Shown here one piece after another: positions 10,449 through 20,805 of a DNA stretch of 64,000 bases (positions within the stretch are counted from its first letter, which is position 1; each line of letters starts with the position of its first letter). The translations under genes and the position numbers were made by a program. Source of the DNA: Collybia mongolica (Eukaryota; Basidiomycota; Agaricomycetes; Agaricales; Clitocybaceae). Under the pieces are notes generated by a model, which did no database searches, was not told where the DNA came from, and was given only the letters and a program-made list of their open reading frames with translations. The stretch covers positions 2,356,001 to 2,420,000 of the forward strand of contig JAAXNY010000001.1 in NCBI GenBank assembly GCA_013420905.1, read 5' to 3'.

Positions 10449-13400
10449 TCAGTCGCCTCGCCTTCCCCGAGCAAAGGCCTCCGGCTTAGCCTTCCATTTC
10501 ACCCGTTTTTCCTCTAACATCCATTGCGCGCGAGACCCGCCCTTCGTCAGCGGCGGGGGCACAATTGTCACGCCCAAGCGATACTTCCGTGTAAAGAACT
10601 CAGGAGCGTCAGGGAGAGGCGCCCCTGCAGCGGGGTTAGGAGCCGGTCGAGGCCTAGTAGGTTCAGGAGCACGTGGGGATGGGCGGGGAGCTGGTGCGTG
10701 TATAGAAGACTCCAAGGAACGAGCTTGGGGGGCACCCAGGAAATCCAGGATTGAGAGGTCTTCCTTGGGGGTTGGGGCATGAATCGAAGTCTGTAATGAG
10801 CGCCCCTTAAATGTATCAGGGGAGTCTGGTATTGAGGTACTTCGCTTGGGCGCTGGGGCATGAATCGAAGATTGTAGTGAGCGTGCCTTGGATGCATCGG
10901 GGAGGCCCACGGGTGTACTGCCTGGCCCGGGGGCTGGGGCGTGGATCGAGGATTGTAATGAATGCGTCTCAGATGCATCAGGGCGGTCCAAGATCGAGAT
11001 GCCCGGCTTGGGGGCCGAGGCGTGAACCGAGGATTGTAATGAGCATGCCTTGAATGCCTTGGACACATCAGGAAGGTCCAGGATTGAGCCGGTTTGCTTG
11101 GGGGCCGGAGCAAGAAGTGAGGATTGTAATGAGTGCGCCTTGGGTGTAGGTGCGCCCGGGAGGTCCAGGATTGCGCTGCTATGCTTGGTGGGTAGAGCAT
11201 GGATCGACGATTGTAATGAGCGTGCGTTGGATGCATCAGGGAGGTCCAAGATTGAGCTGCCTCGCTTGGGAACCGGGGCGTGAATCGAGGATTGTAATGA
11301 GCGCGCCTCGGATGCATCGGGGAGGTCCGAGATTGAGCTGCCTCGCTTGGGGGCCAGGGCGTGAATCGAAGATTGTAGTAAGTGTGCCTTGGGTGACTTG
11401 GACGCATCATGGAGGTCAAGGATTGAACTAGTTCGCTTGGTGGCCGGAGCAAGAAGCGGGGATTGTAATGAGCGCGCCTTGGATGGCTTAGATGCGCCAG
11501 GGAGGTCCAGGATTGGGTTACTATTCTCGGTGGGTGGAATATGAATCGAGGATTGTAATGAGCGTGCGTTGAATGCGTTAGGGAGCTCCAAGATTGAGTT
11601 GCCTTGCTTGGGAATTGGGCCATGAATTGAGGATCGTAATGAACGCGCCTCGGACACATCAGGGAGGTCCAGGATTGAGCTGCCTTGCTTGGGGGCCGGG
11701 GCGTGAATCGAGGATTGTAATGAGCGCATCTTGGACGCGTCAGGGAGGTCCAGGATCGAGCTGTCTCGCTTGGGAACTGGGGCGTGTATTGAGGACTGTA
11801 ATGGGTGCGCCTTGGATGCATCAGGGAGATCCAGGATTGAGCCGCTATGCTTGGTGGCCGGGGCATGAATATGGGATTGTAATGAGAGTGTCTTGAACGC
11901 GTCAGGGAAATTCAGAATTGAGCTGCCCAGCTTGGGGGCCGGGACACTCAAGGATTGCCATAAGCGCACCTTGGATGCCCTGGAGAGTTCCAGAGTTGAG
12001 GCGCTTCGCTCGGGAGCCGGGGCATGAATCGAAGACTGCAATGGGCGCCCCCTACGTACATGAGGAAAATGCGGCATTGAAGGCCCCTTGTAGGGAGCAG
12101 GAGCACAAATCGAGCACCTGAGCGAACGAGCCTTGGACTTATCAAGAGCTTCCCGATGTGAAAAGCTTGGCTTGGGGGCTGGAGCGTGAATCGAAGATTG
12201 CAGCGAACGAGCCCTAGATTCTTCAAGAACATCATCCAAATTTGAAAGCATGGGCTCGGGCGCTGCGGCTCCAACCAAAGACTGCAAAGTGCAAGGAGAA
12301 AATGCAGCCGCCTTCACGTTTGGTGCAGATGGGGTTGCCGTTATGGTACTGGGCAGGTCCATTCTGCTATCGAGGGCTTTTATAGAAGGAGTATGGAGGC
12401 AAGGTTTGGGCGCTGCACAAGGGAGCTCTGGCGAATCAAGGGAGTAAAGTTCGACCTTTGATTGAAGAAGCAACGGGCGCCCGAATGCAACTAGAGGTTG
12501 CTCGAAATTCAAGGGAGTGGGGTCTGATTCTCGGCCATAGGAGTGAGATCCATTGCCTGGTAGCACCGGTGCTGTGGTATCAATGGCGGAACAGTCAAGT
12601 TCGTCGGTGAGGGGTGCTGATGAACTCGGGGGCAGGAACGGTGTTGGGGGGGATTGGGTTGCTGACACAGGCAGAGGAGGCGGAGCAAGTTGTGTAGCAA
12701 CATTATTATCTCTTCCTTTAGCTTGGTAGTCATTTGCCCAAAGTTTATCCGAGCCTTTTGAAGCACCGTCCTCGAGATGGACTACACTCGATTCAGAAGA
12801 CGAGATGTCCTGGTAATAGGTAAGATAAAGAAACTGCGGAGAAGGTGGAGAGGTTGTCACGAACCAAGTCCACATTATCATTTCCTTCTTCGACAAGGTA
12901 GGCAGTAGATACATAAACCGATGGCTAGAAACCGAAAACGCTTAGTGCGATTAATGGTGATAAGATAACTAAAACGAACCCTGAATACGACCATCGCAAC
13001 CATTCCAACCCAGATCCAGAGGAGACCAAGGAGCGTCGCCAACAGACCAGCCAAATCTATCAGCGCAGCTACCATTGGTCTCCACAATGAACCGGCGTGC
13101 TGAGGTGCAGTCGTAGACTGGGCGGGTTCCGGAAACACGAGAATATTCGCGCTGCTGGGCGGGTAAAGGAAAGTCATGCTGGTGCCGACAAACACTGTGG
13201 CTGGTTGCAAAGAACACATTTGACGACGAATGGGAAATGCCGGCGGGGCGGGAGACTTCTCTGCATATTCAAAGCTAGGTTTGACCGCTTTGTTGATGCA
13301 GGTCGGTGTCGGAGGAGCGAGAATCTTCTGCGCGATACATTGAGTTCGCAACAGGCTGGAAGTGTATGGCTTGCTGAGGCGTTTCTCGATGTATTGAGGT

Positions 13401-13636
13401 GGGCGGGCAGTGGTAGCATCCTCCAGCCACGAAGGATGCCCGAACATCTCGGAACGGAAGATGTGATGGCCAACAAGCAGAGTAGTGACGACGACCCCAG
13501 TGAGTGTACCCCTTCGATGATTGCCAACAGCGAGGGGCAGGGAGTCTAGGCGGATCGCCCGGAAGTCATCCATCACCATGTCTTGGAATGGCAATACGAA
13601 TGCTAGGAACGGTATGAGAATGCTAGTGAGAAGCAT
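10449..13636 (-). CDS. Repeat-rich single-pass membrane protein, copy A of an inverted gene pair
   Basis: Three exons (12980-13636, 12865-12924, 10449-12809; two 55-nt introns, both with GTTCGT donors) give 1025 aa. Residues 1-18 look like a signal peptide. The next ~170 residues contain three Cys. A strong membrane segment lies at about 188-218 (LIDLAGLLATLLGLLWIWVG). The tail is Pro/Ser-rich and holds about 20 copies of a 27-residue repeat (consensus SLQSSIHAPAPKRGSSILDL plus PDASKAR), ending in a basic stretch. The 60-nt middle exon is conserved in copy B, which supports the splicing. No family recognised. The inferred topology is a short outside domain and a long repetitive inside tail. 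Exons 1-2 are ~98% identical to copy B while exon 3 is not. Confidence 0.75.
10770..12270 (-). repeat. 81-bp coding minisatellite (27-residue repeat)
   Basis: Tandem array inside exon 3 of gene A, about 20 units of roughly 81 bp (some 84-90 bp, always a multiple of 3). Each unit ends near CATTACAATCCTCGATTCAC on the plus strand. Units in the middle are most alike (SSILDLPDAS.ARSLQSSIH); outer ones have decayed, as expected when arrays grow and shrink from the centre. Copy B of the gene has only about five degenerate units. Confidence 0.85.
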
Positions 13637-13810
13637 TTTGAAAAGATTATGAGGTTTGTAGATGATATGAAGGCTTGAATGTGATGGACTAAAGGTGGGT
13701 TCAACGGAGGAAAGAAACAGATTGTGGCGGGGATTTTATCTCGCCGCTGAGTTTGAAATCGAGTGATCCAAACAACGCGTCAATACATCGACGTGCCCAC
13801 ACACGTGACC
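12858..13810 (-). repeat. Near-identical inverted repeat arm A
   Basis: About 953 bp matching 21606-22560 in inverted orientation, with a single-base-scale indel in the promoter and few substitutions (five amino-acid changes in 219 residues). The identity starts upstream at a shared CACGTG (13802-13807) and ends a few bases into intron 2 of the gene. Outside these limits the copies are homologous but strongly diverged, or unrelated. Confidence 0.85.
13802..13807. promoter_or_regulatory. CACGTG E-box in the gene A promoter
   Basis: Palindromic CACGTG about 170 bp upstream of the gene A start, conserved at 21609-21614 in gene B. CACGTG is the classic site of bHLH factors (Cbf1/Pho4 type). It sits at the very edge of the shared segment. 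Function inferred from the motif only. Confidence 0.3.
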
Positions 13811-14052
13811 CTTTTAGAAAACACGATGGTAGCTCAAAGTTCTCAACTAACCATTAACCCACTCATGGTCGTGACTAACCCGCCCCAACCGAATCCCAGT
13901 AGATCTTCCCCTGGACTTTCATAAGATTCTCCTCAAAGGAATGGAATATAACGAACGTGATCACAAGATAAGGACCATGTCCACACAGAAACATCCGCCA
14001 GGCCGAAAGGCTGAATATACGAATGTGGCATGCAACCGAACAAAGACTCACC

Positions 14053-14200
14053 TAAGTCGGTGGGATGTCTTCCACATGTCCTCATCATCGCGCGTAAATC
14101 GTACTTTGTCTAACTGATCCATTGCAAGCAGAAACTGTATTAGAACTGTGAAAGTGGCCTGGACCGCATACCAACGGAAACTATGTATAACGATGGCTTG
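14053..14200 (-). pseudogene. Fragment of exon 1 of a tandem-family F-box gene
   Basis: The minus strand reads LLAMDQLDKVRFTRDDEDMW then KTSHRL, followed by a GTGAGT donor. This aligns with FSLAMDEIYEEVRFMNDDQF plus MRKTFHQLK and its donor in the intact gene next door. Upstream of it the DNA still matches the F-box start (LYIVSV). The rest of the gene is missing. It is a fifth copy of the tandem family, reduced to part of its first exon. Confidence 0.65.
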
Positions 14201-14418
14201 ACTAGTGGGTCCAATCTGACCAGGCTAAAGGAAGGTAAGAGCGATGTGTTTGCGGGATTTGATGCAAATTGTGCTACTGGTGGAATTATCTGTAGTCTCA
14301 AGACCATAAGGTTCTTGTTTGTGCTCGGAAATCTTCTCGGGAGCAGCAGGAATTATATGACGACTTTGTATAGATTGCCAATTTGGCTTGAAGAACCTCA
14401 CAATCAGTCATGATGAGA

Positions 14419-15999
14419 CTAATTGTCTGCACATATACACTCGTTTTGAACTCGGAGCGTGACAGGCAAGGGAAGACAACGGGCCACGATTTCCATGGTC
14501 CGACGTTCATAATGTGGTTGGGCACATGGATGCCGGTCGAACCTCGAGAGCTTCAGATTGCGGAGTTTCCAGTTTGGATATTTGCAGTCTGCCATCTGGT
14601 GTTCGAAGTCTGGCTGTGTGGAATGTCAGTATACAACGGGGCGAACATGGTGACAAGGACTCACGTCATAAAGGTCATATGTTTCGCGGTCGGGGGGTGT
14701 TTCCACAGATCGTCTTGAAAATGTCATGTCGAGGCTAGTGAGATGTGGAAGTCTTTCTGCCAAAATGTGCAAAACTTGGGGATTTAATTCTTTGACTCTA
14801 ATTCGTAGCGATTCTAGATGGTTGCCATTAAAGATATCGCTGAAGATCCCTTCAATCTCTCCGCTGGACAGGTAGGCGTCTGACAGTATCAGGGAAACGA
14901 GTTGAGGGAGCCTCGTTGAAGATAGAGGTGGAATAAGATTGTCACTAAATCCGTATCCCATTGACACCCCAATGTTCAATGACTGGAGCACAGGAAGGTC
15001 AAGTCCACAGAAATCTTGCGTCACCCAGGTTCTGTTCGACGTATCAAATGGCAGTAAATCCGCATGGAAGGGCACTAGGGTCAAACCTCGAAGAGTCCCT
15101 TTGTGAAGCTTGATAAACTTTGTGAGGAGATGGGGATTCTCGAACATGGGGCGGTTCATCATAGTGTGGATGCCAAACTTTTGCAGATGTGGGAAATGGG
15201 TGAGGCCGTGGAACAAAAGCGTGGGATCCAGGACATCTAATATTGATATCGTCAAAGACAGAAGTGTTCTACTGAGATTATTCATGAATGGTAGGATGAC
15301 GCGTAGATCTCGTTCATGGCCTAACGAGAATCTCGAGAACGCAAAGCTTACGTTCAGGTCGGTAAGATTTGGGAAGGCGCGCGACATCACAGGATTCATT
15401 AGTAACGTAAAATTTGCAAGTGTCGCATTTATTGTGAATCGACGAAGGTTCGGCGCGATGGAAGTCCATATAGTTGTTAGGAATGGCCTGAAGGAGGGAG
15501 GTGGAAGAACGTCGCGTAAAATGATGGTGAGTTCCTCTACTGCCGTACAATTGGCGATTCCGCGCCCAGCGATGAGAAGGGCATCATCTCGAGGCTCGGT
15601 GGCAGATTGTATTGGTGCTGTTCTCCCCACCAAACAGGATATTGCTTTCAAATGCCCTAGAACCGACACTTTCACTCCGGCATATTTGTCCATCTTGGCA
15701 AAAAATCCCGGCTGAATGTACACACGCTGGACGCGTCGAGCGATGCTGGGATATCTGGGAAAGTAGGGTCATAGGATCAGCTTATGGATCAAGTGAGCCA
15801 ACTGGGTGAGAACTTACTTCAGTTGATGAAATGTCTTGCGCATAAACTGGTCATCGTTCATGAACCGCACCTCTTCATATATCTCGTCCATTGCCAGCGA
15901 GAACAGTTTCCGGTTGATGCCAATTAGTTTGCGGAGGTGGCCTCTAGGCAGCATAGAGACTATATATAACCATAACTCAACTGGTAAGTCTGGGGTCAT
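14419..15999 (-). CDS. F-box/LRR-like protein, tandem family member 3
   Basis: Three exons (15818-15999, 14665-15754, 14419-14613; introns 63 and 51 nt) give 488 aa. Residues 1-40 (TPDLPVELWLYIVSMLPRGH) form a divergent F-box, inferred to bind Skp1. The body has Leu-rich repeats (FPNLTDLNV, FPHLQKFGIH, LPVLQSLNIG, LPQLVSLIL, LPHLTSLDM), and the last exon carries MEIVARCLPLPV. Exon sizes and phases match the copies at 5.4 and 37.8 kb. It appears intact, unlike its neighbour at 7.4-8.8 kb. Its upstream region contains a MITE about 60 bp before the start codon, which may alter expression. Substrate unknown. Confidence 0.8.
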
Positions 16000-16056
16000 G
16001 GTCGATAGAGTTGATAGAAGGTAAGAACAATGTACACGTGGAGTTCTGGCTCCAGG

Positions 16057-16466
16057 TTATATTTAGGCCCCCAGAAGGTCCCCGATATGTTCCGAAATTT
16101 TTTGCGGATTTGAGGCTCCCAAAATGATGATTTTCCCAGCCCAAAATAGCGGATTTGAGGCGATTTTGGCAAAATCCTCGGCCTATATATAGCGGATTTC
16201 AGACCTTCCTTCAGGATTTTTTTCAAGTAATGGGTCGCCGGTTCATTTGATCTGTTTCAGTTCGAGAAGAGCCGGAGCCCAGGTTCACAATCCTCAAGTA
16301 GCACGAAAAAAAACTTGGTCTTAGTACGGCAAAAATTCTCATGTTCTTTTTTTCATATGTTTTATGTTTTATGACATAAACCCCGGCCCATATAACGGAT
16401 TTGAGGCCCGTTCTGGCGAAAATTTTTTCCGAACATATAGGGGAGCTTCCGGGGGCCTTTATATTT
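16057..16466. mobile_element. hAT-like MITE with 8-bp target duplication
   Basis: Non-coding element of 394 bp (16065-16458) between perfect 8-bp direct repeats TTATATTT (16057-16064 and 16459-16466). The ends are inverted repeats of about 40 bp (AGGCCCCC..AAG.TCCCC.ATATGTTC.GAAA). Inside, the motif CGGATTTGAGGC recurs near 16105, 16150, 16193 (variant) and 16396. An 8-bp duplication and subterminal repeats are typical of hAT elements; no transposase is present. The homologous upstream region of F-box member 2 (near 8830-8850) reads straight through and serves as the empty site. Confidence 0.8.
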
Positions 16467-16469
16467 TAA

Positions 16470-16870
16470 CACAGCTGTCGCTGGAGGCTGTGTTGAGTCA
16501 GGCTTGAAGTCGCCAAACAGCCATAGCCTCACGGTCTTGAAGTTTCTGGTCAGGCCTTCAGTGGGGCTGCGAAGATATCTTTGAGAACATAATGAAGGTC
16601 ATGGAGGGTGTTTGTAGGTTTTGAGGGTTGGAGGTCAGGTTTATTTAATCATGGAGTAGTAGGGACAACCGAGTCCAACTGTGAGTGTTTGAAATCTTTT
16701 GGCACTATATCCGGCAAACCCTGGTTAAAATTGGCAACAACCCCTATCGAGTACCGTGACCCGTCCATGCATGCTGCGTGCCATACTCTGGCTGCTCGTG
16801 TGTATGGTGTGTTTGAGTATTGAGTCGCGAGTATTTTCGTTCGCAGACCGTACGGTGGTGATCCCAACCC
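16470..16870 (+). repeat. Segmental duplication, copy 2 (upstream of F-box member 3)
   Basis: Matches 8815-9260 in the same orientation (see that entry). No gene of its own is recognised here. The stretch from 16870 to the TauD-family start at 17274 shows nothing else but a promoter. Confidence 0.55.
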
Positions 16871-17217
16871 GCATCGTCCATGGGAAGAGCACGTTCGGAC
16901 AAGCGCAAAATTCTTTAGGGGTGGCACGAATTGTCCGTCCTGCGGCAACTCCCGTTTGAAAGGATCGGCTACTGTGTTTTCTGTGAAGACCACATCCAGA
17001 TTTTTTCTCTTTTTTTTCCATTGTGCCACTACTGGCCATCTGTGCTGCCTGCTACTGCGCTTTGGATACTTATACCTCGTCATACATTAGTTGGCGCCAA
17101 AGCCAGCCACATGTGCATGCTAATTATGGCATGTAATGGTGGTAAAAGCGTTCTTGATGACGTGCAACACGGACCATGACACACCCATGCACGCTTCTCT
17201 TGATAATCTGCAAGAAG

Positions 17218-17225
17218 TATAAAGA
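17218..17225 (+). promoter_or_regulatory. TATA box of the TauD-family gene
   Basis: TATAAAGA 56 bp upstream of the ATG at 17274, a good fungal core promoter position. Confidence 0.5.
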
Positions 17226-17273
17226 GACCCTAAGAGAAAACCACAACAATTAATCTTCCAGCGTTCTCACACC

Positions 17274-18824
17274 ATGGTTGCTGCTCCGATGTCTTTTCTT
17301 GGGTCCCTTAGCGCCTTCGAATCTTATAACACGACGGTTCACATCGGAACTACATTCCCAAGCAAATCACTTCAACTCTCGAAGCTACTCACTGCACCGA
17401 ACTCAGATGAATTGATCAAGGACCTTGCAACACTCGTTTCTCATCGAGGAGTCGTCTTCTTCACCGACCAAGACATTGCCATCGAACAGCAGAAGGAGCT
17501 AGGGACGAGGCTCGGGGAGCTCTCTGGAAAACCAGCGTCTTCCAAATTGCACAAGCATCCTATCTCGGAAGATACGCCTGAACTTAGTGCCGATGTCTCT
17601 GTGATTTCTTCAACCGGGTACAAATCTTCGGTTTTTAACGAGGCACGCTCTTTTATATTAACCATCATTGGTAGTGGTATATCTCGCCCGGAGGCTCATA
17701 TGACCAGTGTCCGTGCGAGCAAGGGGTGGCATACGGATATCACATTTGAGCCTGTACCATCTGATTACGCTGTGAGGCCATAGTCTTTTCCTGATAGCAA
17801 GCTTCGTTCATGGTTATTAGATTCTAAAAATGCATACTCTACCTTCAGGCACGTTATCGTACTATCTCTTTGACTCCACGCTAACGTATATTTGCAGTTG
17901 GCGGGGATACTTTAGTATGTGACTCCTCGGTGATACTTGTGACTGATGATCTAACCCGGATCTTCTAGTGGGCAAGGTGAGATTGTGGCGACGACGACCT
18001 GAAAACACCAACGCCAGTATTAACCACATGTATGCAGCGGCTACGAGGCCTATGACAGGCTATCTCCGGCATACCAAAAATTCCTCGAAGGCCTCACCGC
18101 GGTGCACCGTGCAGATAGCTTTGTTGATGTAGGTAACTTCCTATTCTCCATGTTTCATCATTTCAGTCTTGCTTGCAAATACAGTATGCCAAAAGGTTTA
18201 ATCTCAAGATGCAGGACCCACGTGGCTCACCCGAAAACACGGGTACTCATCTAACCACTATCCAGTTCGTAGATTGCTCGGTGGAAATGTCAATTTTATA
18301 ACGCATAGCGTTGTGTAGCCCGGTCATTAGAACAAACCCTGTTACAGGCTTCAAATCATTGTTCGTCAACCGAGAGTATGTTCATGCCACTCGTATTATC
18401 ACAGATGATGACTGCTTTTTTTGTTAGGTTCACGAACCGGATCGTCGAGCTCTCTCCTGACGAGTCCAGGGATGTCTTGGATTTCCTCTTCCAGCACATC
18501 TCAGAGAATCATGATTTTCAGGTTTGTGTATCACCTTGAATATTCTGTCCCTCTAAAAATCCTACCTCAAGGTACGGTATCGCTGGAAGACCAACGATAT
18601 AGCTATCTGGGACAATAGGGTCACCTTCCATACAGCAACGTGGGTATCTTTTCTTCGTACCACTGTGAGAATTTCCCAAATACCTTTACAGAAATGATTA
18701 TGGGGGGGAATTGCGCCAGGGGAATCGTGTGGTCAGCATCGGCGAAAAACCTTTCTTTGATCCACTCTCGAAATCAAGGCGTGAAGCCCTCGGAATGCCG
18801 TTCAACGTCGTCCCGGAACTTTAG
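17274..18824 (+). CDS. TauD/TfdA-family 2-oxoglutarate Fe(II) dioxygenase
   Basis: Ten exons (17274-17771, 17821-17848, 17898-17914, 17969-17976, 18038-18128, 18185-18264, 18319-18375, 18428-18521, 18572-18639, 18692-18824) join in frame to 357 aa, the usual length. The iron-binding H-x-D is GWHTD (about 153-155), the distal His is VTFHTAT (about 311), and the 2-oxoglutarate Arg is probably in LRQGNRVVSIGEKP. Other family landmarks are LPSVGGDTLWASGYEAYDRL and HPVIRTNPVTGFKSLFVNRE. Members oxidise sulfonates, sulfate esters or related small acids; the substrate is not evident. Exon 4 is only 8 nt (W-A-S), and intron 2 starts with GC (GCACGT) rather than GT. The segment of exon 1 around residues 125-145 is poorly conserved and could hide a missed intron. 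Confidence 0.85.
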
Positions 18825-18983
18825 GCTGGAGGACCATGGCCTTGATTGGGCGATATTTGTCTGTATTTATATTCACAGATCAGCCTTGTGTTTTTTGAAC
18901 ATCATCGCGTGTTTATAACTTTGTCTGACATCCAATCCATAAGAATTGGTGAACTTCTACTTCCTTAACACATACGAAGACAA

Positions 18984-19920
18984 GATGAGTGCGATTGTGG
19001 ATTTCTTGAGAGAGAACCCGGCCCATGCAACAGACTACCTCACTATCCCACCAGATCTGCCTCCGGATTGGCAGAATTTCTTCGAACGTATTCTCCAGTA
19101 TTGTTTAGATGGGTGTGCCAGTCCGAACCCTTATGCCCCTGAGCGCATCAAGTGGGAGAAACGCGATGGAGGATAACGAACTGGATGAGTTCGACATGCT
19201 CCTCAGCGCTACCAGCGTCAAAGAATAGGCATGTGGCATCTGTCTCAAAAATATCCACAATCCTCTAAATGAATCACATTTTTCGTGACAGCTGAGGGAA
19301 ATACAGAATTCAGGAACGGGGAGATTGCCAAAGCAAATAATGACAAGTTTCTTGTTTCCTCGTCCTGATACTATGAATAACCTCGCAGCATGCGCTCTGA
19401 AACAACGTCAGTAAGCTTTCTTGTCCCTGAGTATTTTTATGACCTTCTTGAACCTAACGTTGTCGTGTTCTCTTAGGTATGAACTCGCGGAGGAGAACAC
19501 AACGAGCGCCCTAAATATGGGTTTGATCACCAACCCTGTTATCAAAGCAAAAGTGTTATATCGCAAGTCACTAGCAAGGCGGTCTCGTGGAAAGTTCAGC
19601 GAAGCTCTTGATGGTAAGTTGCACCGTCGGCACCATTTCAGACATAATGGAGAGAGGCCTGACCTTTCTATGCACAAGATGTAAAAGCTGCATCAATACT
19701 CCATCCGACAGATAGTACTATTCAATCAACCATGAAGGACATAGAAGTCTTGTCGCAATCAGTTTCGTCACCAGAGTCACTGAAAGCTTACATGTCTTCT
19801 CAACCGAAGTCGCCACCACTCATGCCCTTTCTGGACGCGTTTAAGGTTGTTTCAGATCAGTCTCTCATGAAGAGGCCTGAATCCTTGGATGTACGGGTGG
19901 CGAAGGTGCCCACATTCTGA
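18984..19920 (+). pseudogene. TPR-repeat protein gene, apparently broken
   Basis: Exon 1 begins MSAIVDFLRENPAHATDYL and continues with PPDLPPDWQNFFERIL, PYAPERIKWEKRD. Directly after RDG the family-like acidic sequence EDNELDEFDMLLSATSVKE is in another frame (near 19170). Further on, EGNTEFRNGEIAKA, NNLAACALKQRQYELAEE, ALYRKSLARR-type sequence (VLYRKSLARRSRGKFSEALD) and DVKAASILHPTDSTIQ are TPR helices. The last two introns (near 19412-19476 and 19614-19680) splice cleanly, but the piece around 19360-19385 carries stops. Such proteins are usually co-chaperone-like adaptors. It is probably a recent pseudogene just downstream of the dioxygenase. Confidence 0.6.
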
Positions 19921-20127
19921 ACGTGAATCTTACGACCTCATACCCATGTACGTATCGTTAAAATCGAAATATCTCTAATTCGGTGTCAGCGGTATTGGAT
20001 TTTTGGAAGTGACCCTGATTTTTTTTCATGGTCGCGGCATCTTCTGAGAAATATGTAAGCTGTGTTACGAGTATGTGAGTCGAGTATAGCCCTCTAAGAA
20101 CCCATGCATCAAGGCTGTACTTATTGA

Positions 20128-20805
20128 GGCACGGCTGATCTGTTCAACAACCCCGAAGTCTTGCTTGGGAAATGGTGCGCCGGTGCTACATACCCATTCA
20201 TAACTCTGCATAAATATCCGTCTCTGGGACGTTTAAGCGGACGGGAAAGAGAGGTGACGTTTTCTCGCGACGAAATTTGGGTTTAACCCTCAACGATATT
20301 CGGGGTGATCCCGAACATATTCTCAAATAGATCAACAAGTCACTCAAAACGCTTGGCGTGGACTATATTGACCTATAACATACACATCAGTATAGCTCAC
20401 GTTCACACTCGTTCCAGTCGTTCACTGAACTTCATGTGAATGGTGGACGTTAAGACACCAATTGATGTACTTCCACCCCATTTCATCCTATGTAGCCCTG
20501 ACTTTTCTATCAGGTCACATTTGGTGCCATGGCTGAAATCGTGAAGTTAGTACCAGTTTAGTATCCCCGATACATGATACTAACTCACTTCCCTTTTAGG
20601 GCCGGAAAAGTCAAGAACATCAGTCTCTCTGAATGATCTACGGAAGCCTTGAGGCGTGCACACGCCGCCCACCCCATCGTCGCTATGCAGATGGAGGTAT
20701 CGCCCTTGGTCCTCGAGCATTAATAGAAACGGCGCATGAACTCGGGGTCGTTATAGTGGCTTATTGGATCTTAAGTGAGGCTTGTCCGGCCAATACGTCA
20801 GGGAA
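20128..20805 (+). pseudogene. Aldo/keto reductase relic, intron-bearing
   Basis: Decayed partial copy of the reductase gene at 61.9-63.4 kb. Matching pieces are CTGTTCAACAACCCCGAAG (DLYNDSE region), TTTAAGCGGACGGGAAAGAG followed by VTFSRDEIW-like sequence (SDIFLATKF), the DPEHI...LGVDYIDL region with frameshifts, and later ALRRAHAAHPIVAMQMEVSP and AHELGVVIVAY. Intron sequence around 20190-20225 is also homologous, so it came from DNA duplication rather than a retrocopy. Stops and deletions interrupt all frames. The first exon and the C-terminal third are missing. Confidence 0.75.

Noticed and set aside
10568..11866. 432-aa minus-strand ORF and several plus-strand ORFs overlapping gene A
   Set aside because: They are by-products of the 81-bp repeat: a unit length divisible by three keeps other frames open. 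They have no start context, no splicing partner and no counterpart in copy B.
17218..20805. Secondary-metabolite cluster formed by the TauD-like gene, the reductase relic and neighbours
   Set aside because: No backbone synthase, transporter or regulator nearby, and the reductase copy is dead.
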